Assembly (NCBI GenBank): GCA_035291545.1
Contig: DATDRW010000039.1
Span: 1-17,796, forward strand
Reading direction: 5' to 3'
Length of the DNA: 17,796 nt
Source: UBA11373 sp035291545
Lineage (GTDB): Bacteria; Actinomycetota; Acidimicrobiia; Spongiisociales; UBA11373
The translations under genes were made by a program, and so were the position numbers. This document shows positions 8,003 through 14,861 of this stretch, one piece after another. Each line of letters begins with the position of its first letter. Position 1 is the stretch's first letter. The notes under the pieces are model-generated. The model saw only the letters and a list, made by a program, of their open reading frames with translations, did no database searches and had not been told where the DNA came from.

Positions 8003-8059
8003 CTCTCGATCCGGGTTCGTAACGGTTTCGGAACGGCTCTCACAGAGGATCTGGTGGAC

Positions 8060-8593
8060 ATGGCACTGCTGAGACGGAGGAGCAGGATCCCGAAGTCGGT
8101 CCCGGGGGGCGAGGCTCCCGTCCGTGCGGCCACCGCGGATGTTGCCGGCGATCCGCACGAAGTCGCCACGGTGCACACGGAGTTCTCCCTCCCCTCCGCG
8201 GAGGGAAACGAGCGAGAGGTGATGGAGCGGGTAGCGGCCGCCGTCGCCTCCCTGGGATTGTCACCTGCCCGGCTCGAGCGTCTCAAGACGGCCGTGGCCG
8301 AGGCCGCCATGAACGCCATCGAGCACGGCAACGGGGGGAATGCCGCCCTGCCGGTTGGGGTACGCGTCGAGTCGACGTCGCGGATGGTGACGGTGCGGAT
8401 CACCGACCAGGGCGGCGGCACGCCGATCCCCCGGGTGGAGATTCCCGACATCGAGGCGAAACTGGCGGGGGAGCAGAAGCCGCGAGGTTGGGGTCTGTTC
8501 CTGATCGCGAAGATGGTCGACGAGATGCGTACCCACACCGACGGGTCGCATCACGTCATCGAGCTGGTGATGAACCGAGGGGAGTCGTGGTGA
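8060..8593 (+). CDS. RsbW-like anti-sigma factor / serine kinase (HATPase_c)
   Basis: This 177-residue protein belongs to the GHKL ATPase family of anti-sigma regulators. Such proteins bind a sigma factor and also phosphorylate a STAS antagonist. The ATP-binding signature is complete: N-box EAAMNAIEHGN in the middle of the protein, G1-type DQGGG and G2-type RGWGLFLI. The N-terminal tail (about 40 residues, rich in Arg and Pro) is longer than in Bacillus RsbW. The start chosen is the ATG at 8060; an in-frame GTG at 8054 sits closer to the AGAGGA site (8044-8049) and is a real alternative. The stop overlaps the next start in a GTGA junction, so it is translationally coupled to a STAS gene, as expected of a partner switch. 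No sigma factor gene is visible in the window. Confidence 0.9.
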   Translation: MALLRRRSRIPKSVPGGEAPVRAATADVAGDPHEVATVHTEFSLPSAEGNEREVMERVAAAVASLGLSPARLERLKTAVAEAAMNAIEHGNGGNAALPVGVRVESTSRMVTVRITDQGGGTPIPRVEIPDIEAKLAGEQKPRGWGLFLIAKMVDEMRTHTDGSHHVIELVMNRGESW

Positions 8594-8928
8594 ACGCATT
8601 CGACGCATCGGCGCGCATCGAAGGGCCGACAACGGTGATCGACCTGATCGGGTTGCTCGATCGGACAGCGGAGACGCGACTGAACGAGGTGTTCGGCGCC
8701 GCCCTCGACGGGAGAGGCGGTCCGATCGTCTTCAACTTCGGCGGCGTCGAGTACATCAACTCGACGGGCATCGCCCTGGTGGTGGGGGTGCTCGCCAGGG
8801 CGCGTACCACCGGCCGGCCGGTGCGGGCGTACGGACTGACCGACCACTACCGGGAGATCTTCACGATCACCCGGCTGTCCGAATTCATGAGGATCTTCGA
8901 CAACGAGTCCGCCGCAGTGGCGGGCTGA
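8590..8928 (+). CDS. STAS-domain anti-anti-sigma factor (first of two)
   Basis: This 112-residue single-domain STAS protein would bind the RsbW-like kinase and free the sigma factor; phosphorylation would switch it off. The diagnostic stretch is VFNFGGVEYINSTGIAL at about 47-63. The Ser (S58) lines up with the phosphoacceptor Ser of SpoIIAA and RsbV, while the Asp normally before it is Asn (N57). The GTG start at 8590 overlaps the kinase TGA by 4-nt GTGA, with AGGGGAG about 5 nt upstream. A second GTG at 8587 is too close to that site. The next gene is a clear paralogue with the same C-terminal ending AVAG, so the pair arose by tandem duplication. Confidence 0.9.
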   Translation: MNAFDASARIEGPTTVIDLIGLLDRTAETRLNEVFGAALDGRGGPIVFNFGGVEYINSTGIALVVGVLARARTTGRPVRAYGLTDHYREIFTITRLSEFMRIFDNESAAVAG

Positions 8929-8940
8929 GGAAGGGAAACG

Positions 8941-9288
8941 ATGCCGGAGGCAAAGGTGGAGATGTCGGTGCGCGATGGCGGACCGACGGTCCGGATCATC
9001 GATATCAGGGGCGAGGTGACCGCGTTTGCCGAGCCGGTGCTCGCCGAGGCGTTTACGCGGGCCAGTGCCGGCGACACCCGAGTGGTCGTGCTCAACTTCG
9101 CCGGGATGGAGTACATGAACAGCGGCGGCATCGGCGTGCTGGTCACGACGCTCATCCGGGCCAACCGCAACAACCAGCAGATGCGGGCCTGCGGGTTGTC
9201 CGAGCATTACCGACAGATACTCACGCTCACCCGCCTCGACGAGGCGATCCACGTTTTCGACGACGAGGCCGGGGCGGTCGCCGGGTGA
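8941..9288 (+). CDS. STAS-domain anti-anti-sigma factor (second of two)
   Basis: This 115-residue STAS protein resembles the preceding one over most of its length: shared NF-x-G-x-EY-x-NS-x-GI core, GL-x2-HYR-x-I-x-T-x-TRL, FD-x-E and the AVAG end. The phosphoacceptor-position Ser is S61 in EYMNSGGIG; the residue after it is Gly instead of the Thr of the first copy. The ATG follows GGAAGGGAAACG, a good ribosome site, 12 nt after the previous stop. Two antagonists for one kinase could respond to different phosphatases or target different kinases; that is inference. It belongs to the same operon as the kinase, and 44 bp separate it from the next gene. Confidence 0.9.
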   Translation: MPEAKVEMSVRDGGPTVRIIDIRGEVTAFAEPVLAEAFTRASAGDTRVVVLNFAGMEYMNSGGIGVLVTTLIRANRNNQQMRACGLSEHYRQILTLTRLDEAIHVFDDEAGAVAG

Positions 9289-9332
9289 TCCCGTGACGGC
9301 GGTGTGATGTCCTGATCTCGAGGAGGAACGAC

Positions 9333-10028
9333 ATGTCCGAACCCAAGGACAGGGAGAACTGGGCGAAGCCCGTGGATCGCCTCGAGGTGAAGTCGGTGCC
9401 TGAGGGCGCCAAGGGGCAGACCGTGCACGGACGGCGGCTCACCGGTCCGCTCCAGGGCTTCGGTCAGATGTGGCAGAAGACCTACCGGGTCCGCATCGAC
9501 GGCAAGAACCCAGAAGAGGTCATCGCGGTGTGGAAGACCTCATACGGACGCTTCTGGCCGAAGACCAACCGCTTCTACGCCCCCATCGCCGGGATCAAGC
9601 CGGGCGAGATCGGTCTCATCACCGGCAAGAGCGGTCCCACCAAGCTGTCGACCGGAGTGATGGTGCTCTACGCCGACGACCGGTCCTTCACCTACATCAC
9701 GCCCGAGGGGCACCCCTTTGCGGGATGGATCACGTTCAGTGCTCACGACGAGGACGACCACACCGTCGCCCAGGTGTCGGCGCTGATCCGGGCCAACGAC
9801 CCGATCTACGAGGCGGGGTTCATGCTCTACGGCAACCGGGCCGAGGACCGGATGTGGTTCCACACGTTGCGTGAACTCGCCCGCCACCTCGGCTCGAAGC
9901 AGGAGCCCACCTTCGAGAGGGTCAAGGTGGACCGTAAACGCGAGTGGAAGAACTTCAAGAACATCCGGCGCAACGCCATGCTCACCGGCATGTTCCGCCG
10001 CAAGTCGAAGGGCGGCGGCGCAGGCTGA
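9333..10028 (+). CDS. Conserved-looking protein of unknown function, possibly SRPBCC-like fold
   Basis: I do not firmly recognise this 231-residue soluble protein. The core (about 40-190) has many aromatic residues and blocks that look conserved: GFGQMWQKTYRVR (42-54), VWKTSYGRFWPKTNRFYAP (66-84), LSTGVMVLYADDRSFTYITPEGHPFAGWITFS (105-136, quoted in parts as LSTGVM and TPEGHPFAGW) and IRANDPIYE (152-160). The alternation of hydrophobic strands and the GHPFAGWITF turn recall SRPBCC/DUF1990-type lipid-binding folds, a weak resemblance only. The tail from about 195 is strongly basic (KVDRKREWKNFKNIRR), suggesting contact with nucleic acid or acidic membrane. No signal peptide is seen. GAGGAGGAACGAC gives a strong ribosome site. 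It is the last gene of the partner-switch cassette, so it may be an output or sensor partner. Confidence 0.75.
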   Translation: MSEPKDRENWAKPVDRLEVKSVPEGAKGQTVHGRRLTGPLQGFGQMWQKTYRVRIDGKNPEEVIAVWKTSYGRFWPKTNRFYAPIAGIKPGEIGLITGKSGPTKLSTGVMVLYADDRSFTYITPEGHPFAGWITFSAHDEDDHTVAQVSALIRANDPIYEAGFMLYGNRAEDRMWFHTLRELARHLGSKQEPTFERVKVDRKREWKNFKNIRRNAMLTGMFRRKSKGGGAG

Positions 10029-10033
10029 CCCCC

Positions 10034-10051
10034 GGCCGTCGGAGAACGGCC
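10034..10051 (+). terminator. Hairpin after the partner-switch cassette
   Basis: GGCCGT (10034-10039) and ACGGCC (10046-10051) pair perfectly around a 6-nt loop starting 6 nt after the stop at 10028. There is no T tract, so it is at best a weak or Rho-assisted terminator. Confidence 0.35.
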
Positions 10052-10099
10052 CAGCCCGATCCGGCCCATCGGCCCTGGAAGCTGGGGTGCCGCCGTTGA

Positions 10100-10105
10100 T
10101 ACGGT
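10100..10105 (+). promoter_or_regulatory. Candidate -10 box for the MFS transporter gene
   Basis: TACGGT inside TTGATACGGT lies 31 nt before the ATG at 10137. Initiation about 7 nt downstream would give a short leader carrying the GGGGGAG ribosome site. No -35 is evident. Confidence 0.3.
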
Positions 10106-10136
10106 CGCGCCGTTTCCCACACCCGATGGGGGAGCG

Positions 10137-11444
10137 ATGCCCGCAGCGACGAGGCGCTGGACCGTGGTGGTCGGCGCCGTCCTCATCCAGTTGTGTCTCG
10201 GCGCCATCTACGCCTGGTCGGTGTTCACCCCGACTTTGCGCGACGCCGGATGGAGCAAGGTCGAGACCCAGATCGTGTTCTCCGCCGGCCTCGCCAGCTT
10301 CGCCCTGGTGATGGTGTTGGCCGGCCGCCGTCTCGCCACCTGGGGGCCGCAGCGGCTGGCGGTGGCGGGCGGCATCACCCTCGGGCTCGGCTACGCCTTC
10401 GGCGGTCTCGACGGCGGCACCAACTTCTGGATCGTGCTGGTCGGCGTGGGACTCATCGGCGGCGCCGGCATCGGGTTGGCCTACGTGGTCCCGATCGCGG
10501 TGGGGATGCGGTGGTTCCCCGACCACAAAGGGATGATCACCGGCGCCGCGGTGGCAGGGTTTGGCTTCGGGGCCCTCGGATGGGTCAAGATCGCCGGGGA
10601 GTGGGGCAACCTCATCGATCGGCTCGGCATCGACGCCACCTTCTTGATCTACGGCGCGGCCTTTGCGGCGCTGGTGCTGGTGGGCAGCCGGGCGATGCGC
10701 ATGCCCCCGCCGGGGTGGCTCCCGGCCGGGTTCACGCCTCCGGATGCGAAGGGGAAGGGCGGGGAGAACTTCTCGCCGCGCGAGATGCTGCGCACCCCGC
10801 AGTTTCATCTGATCTCGCTCACGTTTGCGGTATCGGCGGGCGCCGGGCTGATGGCGATCGGCCTGATGAAGCTCTATCCGGTGGAGGCGCTGGTGGACGC
10901 CGGCGTCGGCGAAACCGAGGCCAGCGCCATCGCCGGGACCGCCATGGCGGTCTTCTTCTCGCTGGCCAACGGCATCGGGCGGCTCGCCTGGGGGGCGATG
11001 AGCGACCGGCTGGGACGCAAGAACTCGGTCGTGGTGATGGCGGCGTCGCAGGGCATCCTGCTGTTCGCGTTCATCCCCATGGCCGAGAGCGAGTGGCTGC
11101 TCTACCTGGGTGCCACGCTCATCGGGTTCAACTTCGGCGGGAACTTCGCCTTGTTCCCGGCGCTCACCGCGGACGAGTTCGGCAACGACGCGGTCGGGCG
11201 CAACTACCCGTGGGTGTTCCTCTCCTACGGGGCGGGCGGGATCGTGTTCCCGATCCTCGGCGGATGGCTCGGCGACCTGGGCAACTTCCCGCTCGCCTTC
11301 ACGATCTGTGGGGTCGGGTGCCTGGTGGGGGCGGTGGCGACCTGGGTGGTCTTCCCGCCGACGCGGGCCGAGTCGAGCAAGCCGTTGTCGGTGCACGGCT
11401 TCGTGCACAACGCGCACTTCTTCGACCACGCCGAACGGGCCTGA
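10137..11444 (+). CDS. OFA-family MFS transporter (oxalate/formate antiporter-like)
   Basis: This 435-residue inner-membrane protein has about 12 hydrophobic segments. It carries marks of the oxalate:formate antiporter branch of the major facilitator superfamily: LGAIYAWSVFTPTL (21-34), a TQIVFSAGLASFALVM segment (44-59), YVVPIAVGMRWFPDHKGMITG (116-136) and MPPPGWLP (189-196). A loop SDRLGRKNS (289-297) matches the MFS inter-domain motif. The family moves small organic anions such as oxalate, formate, lactate or pyruvate; the substrate cannot be read from sequence. The C-terminal tail after the last helix is hydrophilic and contains two HN/HA-HF motifs. GGGGGAG precedes the ATG by only 2 nt, an unusually short spacing, but the other nearby ATG (10126) is out of frame. 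No catabolic genes lie beside it. Confidence 0.88.
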   Translation: MPAATRRWTVVVGAVLIQLCLGAIYAWSVFTPTLRDAGWSKVETQIVFSAGLASFALVMVLAGRRLATWGPQRLAVAGGITLGLGYAFGGLDGGTNFWIVLVGVGLIGGAGIGLAYVVPIAVGMRWFPDHKGMITGAAVAGFGFGALGWVKIAGEWGNLIDRLGIDATFLIYGAAFAALVLVGSRAMRMPPPGWLPAGFTPPDAKGKGGENFSPREMLRTPQFHLISLTFAVSAGAGLMAIGLMKLYPVEALVDAGVGETEASAIAGTAMAVFFSLANGIGRLAWGAMSDRLGRKNSVVVMAASQGILLFAFIPMAESEWLLYLGATLIGFNFGGNFALFPALTADEFGNDAVGRNYPWVFLSYGAGGIVFPILGGWLGDLGNFPLAFTICGVGCLVGAVATWVVFPPTRAESSKPLSVHGFVHNAHFFDHAERA

Positions 11445-11463
11445 TGAGCTCCGGGCGATGCCG

Positions 11464-11530
11464 GGTTGCCCGTTACCGGTTGCCGGTTACCAGACGGGCA
11501 ACCGGGAACGGGAAACGGGAAACGGGAAAC
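11464..11530. repeat. Inverted repeat followed by GGGAAAC tandem units
   Basis: GGTTGCCCGT (11464-11473) pairs with ACGGGCAACC (11494-11503), and the loop holds a second small palindrome (ACCGG-TTG-CCGGT). Directly after it come GGGAAC and then GGGAAAC three times (11504-11530). The four GGG runs at 11504-11526, with 3-4 nt loops, meet the canonical G-quadruplex pattern on the plus strand. It follows the MFS gene and precedes the promoter of the next gene, so a terminator role is plausible. It is related in units to 2766-2820. Confidence 0.75.
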
Positions 11531-11562
11531 GATTCGACACGGAGCACCCTGCACTTCTCCGA

Positions 11563-11568
11563 TACCCT
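11563..11568 (+). promoter_or_regulatory. Candidate -10 box for leaderless DUF6390-like gene
   Basis: TACCCT is followed by 7 nt and the GTG at 11576, with no Shine-Dalgarno between. This is the third example in the window of the TANNNT-N7-start layout, and it supports the GTG start choice. It would drive the whole four-gene ABC block. Confidence 0.5.
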
Positions 11569-11575
11569 CTCCGGC

Positions 11576-12340
11576 GTGAACGCCTCCGGCCTCCAACTCT
11601 TCGCCCGATACGCGTATCCGCCCAACCAGCGCGGCTACTGCGGTCCCGATGAGGCCCGCACGCTGATCGAGTACGCCGCGGCGGGGATCACCGACCCCGG
11701 TCTGGCGATGCTGGCTCGGGCGTTCCACGGACCGCTCCCGTACCTCACCGTGATGGCGCAAGCCACCGGGATCCACGATCCCTTTGACCGCCGGCTGGTC
11801 GAGGCGTACTGGGTGGGGAATCCGCTCCTGGAGCGGGTCGACGTCGCCGCATTCGCCCGGGTGCTCGACGATGCGTTCCGCCGGCGCATGGGTGGAGGCT
11901 GGGGGTTCTTCGAGGAAGCGATCCCTGCGGGCGGCGTTCCCCACCACTCCTTCCACGTGTTCGCCGTGTACCCGTGGGTGGGGATGCTGCGCGGGGAGCG
12001 CACCGAGCCGCTGGAAATCCTCGACCGTTGCCGGATCCGGTGGGGCACGGTGATGACGGTGACCGGGGAGACCGCGGTCGTGTCCTCGCAGCCGCTGCAG
12101 TGGGATGGGCGCAGCCTCTCCTTGGGGCCGGAGCGCCCGGAGACGGTCAACCTCGGCGCCGACGGCCTCCGTCTCGCCGGGGAGATCGCTCTCGGCGACG
12201 TGGTCTCGATGCATTGGGACTGGGTGTGCGACCGTCTCGACCGGACCGGTCTGCGCCATCTCGGCACCTACACGAGGCGCCACCTCGAAATGGTCAACAC
12301 CCGACTCGCCCACTCCGGCCCCGCGGTCGTGCTGGACTAG
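11576..12340 (+). CDS. DUF6390-like protein of unknown function
   Basis: This 254-residue protein is soluble, with no signal peptide or membrane segment. It opens with LFARYAYPPNQRGYCGPDEA (about 7-26), which I recall as typical of the actinobacterial DUF6390 family; the assignment is from memory. Other blocks include FHGPLPYLTVMAQ, DPFDRRLVEAYWVGNPLL, GGWGFFEEA, HHSFHVFAVYPWVGML and SMHWDWVCDRL. Many Trp, His and Tyr residues suggest an enzyme or cofactor-binding protein, but no catalytic motif is recognisable. The GTG start is preferred because the conserved block begins a few residues later and a -10 box precedes it by 7 nt; the same frame stays open upstream only because of high GC. It ends 6 bp before the binding-protein gene, so it is probably co-transcribed with the transporter. 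Confidence 0.8.
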   Translation: MNASGLQLFARYAYPPNQRGYCGPDEARTLIEYAAAGITDPGLAMLARAFHGPLPYLTVMAQATGIHDPFDRRLVEAYWVGNPLLERVDVAAFARVLDDAFRRRMGGGWGFFEEAIPAGGVPHHSFHVFAVYPWVGMLRGERTEPLEILDRCRIRWGTVMTVTGETAVVSSQPLQWDGRSLSLGPERPETVNLGADGLRLAGEIALGDVVSMHWDWVCDRLDRTGLRHLGTYTRRHLEMVNTRLAHSGPAVVLD

Positions 12341-12346
12341 GCGGCC

Positions 12347-13282
12347 ATGCTCCGACGATGCCTCCTCTCCCTGCTCCTGCTGACCCCGGCCTGCACCGGT
12401 GGTGACGGCTCCGCCACGCTGGTCCTCTACACCTCGGTGACCCAGGACACGGTCGACGCGGTGGTGGCCGGGTTCGAGGATGCGCACCCGGGGACCACGG
12501 TCGAAGTGTTCCGCGCCCCCACCGGAGAATTGAACGCCCGCATCGCCGCCGACCGCCGCGAGGGGGAGATCGGTGCCGACGTGCTCTGGCTCACCGACCC
12601 GCTCTCCATGCAGCAGTACGACGCGCAGGGCGTGCTCCGGGAGGCGCAGCCCGATGCCGATGCGGTCCCGGCCGAGTACCGCGAGGAACGGTTCTGGGGG
12701 ACCCGGATCCTGAACCTGGTGGTGGTGCGCCATCGCGACGCCCCGGCGCTGGCGTCCTGGGACGACCTCATCCCCGCCGCCACCGCCGGTGGTGTCGCCA
12801 TCCCCGATCCCTCGTTCGCCGGGTCCGCATTTGCCGCCCTGGCGTTCTTTGCCCTCGACGACGCCTACGGCCTCGACTTCCTCCAGCGACTCCACGATGC
12901 CGGCGCCACCCAGGTCGCCGCACCCGGCGACGTGGTCACCGGGGTCGCCGAGGGGCAGTACGCCGCCGGGATCACCCTGGACTTCACCGCGCGGGATGCG
13001 ATCGAGGACGGCTCGCCGATCGAGATGGTGTGGCCGGCGCCGGGTGCCATCGCCCTCTACAGCCCGATCGCGGTCACCGGTGACTCCGCGGCGGCGGAGG
13101 ACTTCGTCTCGTTCGTGCTCGGGGTGGAGGGGCAGACCGCCATCGCCGCCACCGGATGGGAGCCGGTGCGTGCCGACATCCCATGGGAGTCGGGCGGACC
13201 GCAGGTGACGATCGAGTGGGACCGGGCCTTCGACCGTCAGCAGGAGCTCCTCGATGCGTTCCGCGACATCTTCGGAGGCTGA
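12347..13282 (+). CDS. ABC transporter substrate-binding lipoprotein (AfuA/FutA-like, iron class)
   Basis: This 311-residue lipoprotein has a short signal peptide ending in a lipobox LTPAC (C16). Mature features match family 1 solute-binding proteins of the ferric iron/2-aminoethylphosphonate class: LVLYTSVTQDTVDAVVAGFE near the N-terminus, TTVEVFRAPTGELNARI, GADVLWLTDP and a late GEGQTAIA-like VEGQTAIAATGWEPVR. It would capture the solute outside the membrane and deliver it to the permease. The adjacent-tyrosine pair that binds ferric iron in FbpA is not evident; the corresponding stretch reads YAAGITLDFTARD, so iron is not proven as the substrate. No ribosome site is visible before the ATG, which is only 6 bp after the previous stop, so coupled translation is likely. 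The 3' end overlaps the permease start by 29 bp. Confidence 0.88.
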   Translation: MLRRCLLSLLLLTPACTGGDGSATLVLYTSVTQDTVDAVVAGFEDAHPGTTVEVFRAPTGELNARIAADRREGEIGADVLWLTDPLSMQQYDAQGVLREAQPDADAVPAEYREERFWGTRILNLVVVRHRDAPALASWDDLIPAATAGGVAIPDPSFAGSAFAALAFFALDDAYGLDFLQRLHDAGATQVAAPGDVVTGVAEGQYAAGITLDFTARDAIEDGSPIEMVWPAPGAIALYSPIAVTGDSAAAEDFVSFVLGVEGQTAIAATGWEPVRADIPWESGGPQVTIEWDRAFDRQQELLDAFRDIFGG

Positions 13283-14861
13283 TCGCCTGCTCCCGGCGCC
13301 GCTGACGGCGGTGCCGTTGGTGGTCGCCGTCGCCGCCCTCGTGCTCTTCCCGCTCTTCGACCTGCTCCGCACGATGCTCGATGCCGCCGGCGGTGGGTCG
13401 CTCGTCGCCGCGCTCGACACCGAGGCCATAGGGAACTCGCTGTGGACCTCGGCGCTCGCCGCCGTCCTTGCCGTGGTGATCGGTGTCACCGCCGCCCTGG
13501 TCACCGAGCGGTCCGCGGTGGCTCCGACCCGCGGCCTCCGGGTGGCGGTGCTGCTCCCGCTGCTCGTGCCCCCGTTCGTCTCCGCGCTGGCCTGGACCCG
13601 GGGGTTCGGCCCCGGAGGGCTGACCGATGACCTGTTCGGATTGACCCTGCCCGGCCTGATCGGGCCCGCCGGGATCGTGATCGTGCTGGCGGTGCACGCC
13701 GCACCCCTCGCGTACCTGGTGGCCGCGGCGGCACTGGCCACCCGGGCACGTCCCGAACTCGAGTGGGCGGGTCGCGCGTCCGGAGCCGGGCGCCGATTGG
13801 CGTTTCGGCGGATCACCTTTCCCCTCCTGGCGTCGGCCGTGGCCGGCGGCGGCGCACTCGCCTTCGTGGTGTCGCTCAACTCGTTTGGGATCCCGGCGGT
13901 GCTCGGGGTTCCCGCCGGTTTCCCCACGATCACCACCCGGATCTTCGGCGACCTCGCCCGCTCGGCCGATCCGGCGGCGTTCCGGCGGGTGTTGATGCTG
14001 TCCACCGTGCTCATGGCGCTCGTCGTCGCCGTGGTGGTGGTCGTCGGGCGTGTGGTGCGCCGGGCCGTGACGGATGCTCCGGGTGCGGCCCGTGAACCGA
14101 TCCCCGGCCCCGGATCGGGTCGGGGCGTGGGTCTTCTGTGGGGATACCTCGCGGCCACCAGCCTCGTTCCGCTCGTGGCGCTCGCCCTCACCGGTCTCAC
14201 CCGGGCGGCCGGGCTCGACCCTTGGCCGGGAAACTGGACCCTGTCCAACTTCGTCGAAGCGTGGAGTGGGGACGCGTGGGGTGCCGCCGGCCGCAGTCTG
14301 GTGCTTGCCGCCGCCGCGGCGACCGTAGCGACCGTGCTCGGTGTCCTCCTCGCCCTGTCCCGGCGGCGCCGCAGTGGCGGGATGGGGATCGCGGCGGCTG
14401 CCACCTTTGCCGTTCCCGGGTCGGTGCTGGCGGTCGCCTTCCTCCTCGCCTACGGGCCCTGGCTGCGCGACACCCTGTTGATCATCCTGCTCGCCTACCT
14501 CGCCAAGTTCTGGACCCTGGCCCATCGCTCGATCGCCGGATCGACCGCGGCCCTCGACGGCGATGCGGTGCGGGCCGCCCGGGTGTCGGGTGCCACCGGG
14601 ACGGCGACGCTGCGGCGGGTGGTGCTCCCGATGCTGCGCCCGGCGATCACCGCGGCGTGGCTGCTCGTGTTTCTCTTCGGTCTCCACGAACTGACGATGT
14701 CGAGCCTGCTCTACGGGCCCGGCACCGCCACCCTCGCCGTGGTCACCCTCGAGGTGCAGCAACTCGGGGACGTCACCGTCACCGCGGCGCTCGCCGTGTT
14801 GCTCACGGTGCCGGGGGTGCTCGCCGCGATCGTGATGGGGTCGCGCCGGAGGGGAACGTGA
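13254..14861 (+). CDS. Two-domain ABC permease (FbpB/iron class)
   Basis: This 535-residue inner-membrane protein holds two complete permease halves fused in one chain, as in FbpB/SfuB. Each half has about six hydrophobic segments and an EAA-type cytoplasmic loop that docks on the ATPase: the first near 170-190 (EWAGRASGAGRRLAFRRITFP in two parts, EWAGRASGAG and RRITFP), the second near 437-462 (DAVRAARVSGATG and RRVVLP). A Pro/Gly-rich linker around 275-290 joins the halves. The ATG at 13254 lies inside the binding-protein gene; GGAGG at 13274-13278 is downstream of it, so the true start is uncertain and translation may depend on coupling. The stop overlaps the ATPase GTG by 4 nt. Confidence 0.88.
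   Translation: MRSATSSEADRLLPAPLTAVPLVVAVAALVLFPLFDLLRTMLDAAGGGSLVAALDTEAIGNSLWTSALAAVLAVVIGVTAALVTERSAVAPTRGLRVAVLLPLLVPPFVSALAWTRGFGPGGLTDDLFGLTLPGLIGPAGIVIVLAVHAAPLAYLVAAAALATRARPELEWAGRASGAGRRLAFRRITFPLLASAVAGGGALAFVVSLNSFGIPAVLGVPAGFPTITTRIFGDLARSADPAAFRRVLMLSTVLMALVVAVVVVVGRVVRRAVTDAPGAAREPIPGPGSGRGVGLLWGYLAATSLVPLVALALTGLTRAAGLDPWPGNWTLSNFVEAWSGDAWGAAGRSLVLAAAAATVATVLGVLLALSRRRRSGGMGIAAAATFAVPGSVLAVAFLLAYGPWLRDTLLIILLAYLAKFWTLAHRSIAGSTAALDGDAVRAARVSGATGTATLRRVVLPMLRPAITAAWLLVFLFGLHELTMSSLLYGPGTATLAVVTLEVQQLGDVTVTAALAVLLTVPGVLAAIVMGSRRRGT

Noticed and set aside
8941..9288. Idea that the second STAS protein had lost its phosphoacceptor
   Set aside because: Aligning with SpoIIAA (Ser58) and RsbV (Ser56), the phosphoacceptor is the Ser right after the Asp position, and that Ser is kept (S61). 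Only the following residue is Gly.
9540..11429. Long open frame on the minus strand (629 codons) opposite the unknown 231-aa gene and the MFS gene
   Set aside because: Its translation is rich in Arg, His, Gly and Pro with no domain, and it lies opposite two well-supported genes. High-GC codon bias keeps the antisense frame open.
11504..11530. Short tandem units considered as a possible CRISPR remnant or telomere-like array
   Set aside because: Units are only 6-7 nt with no spacers, no cas genes nearby and only three to four copies. It is reported as a simple repeat instead.
10193..11575. Upstream extension of the DUF6390-like frame over the MFS gene
   Set aside because: The frame is open only because of GC bias. 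The extension is an out-of-frame reading of the MFS gene, and the conserved N-terminal block begins just after the GTG at 11576.
11225..14404. 1059-codon open frame on the minus strand opposite the DUF6390-ABC block
   Set aside because: Low-complexity Ala/Arg/Pro/Thr composition with no recognisable motif, opposite genes with full ABC signatures. It is a shadow frame.
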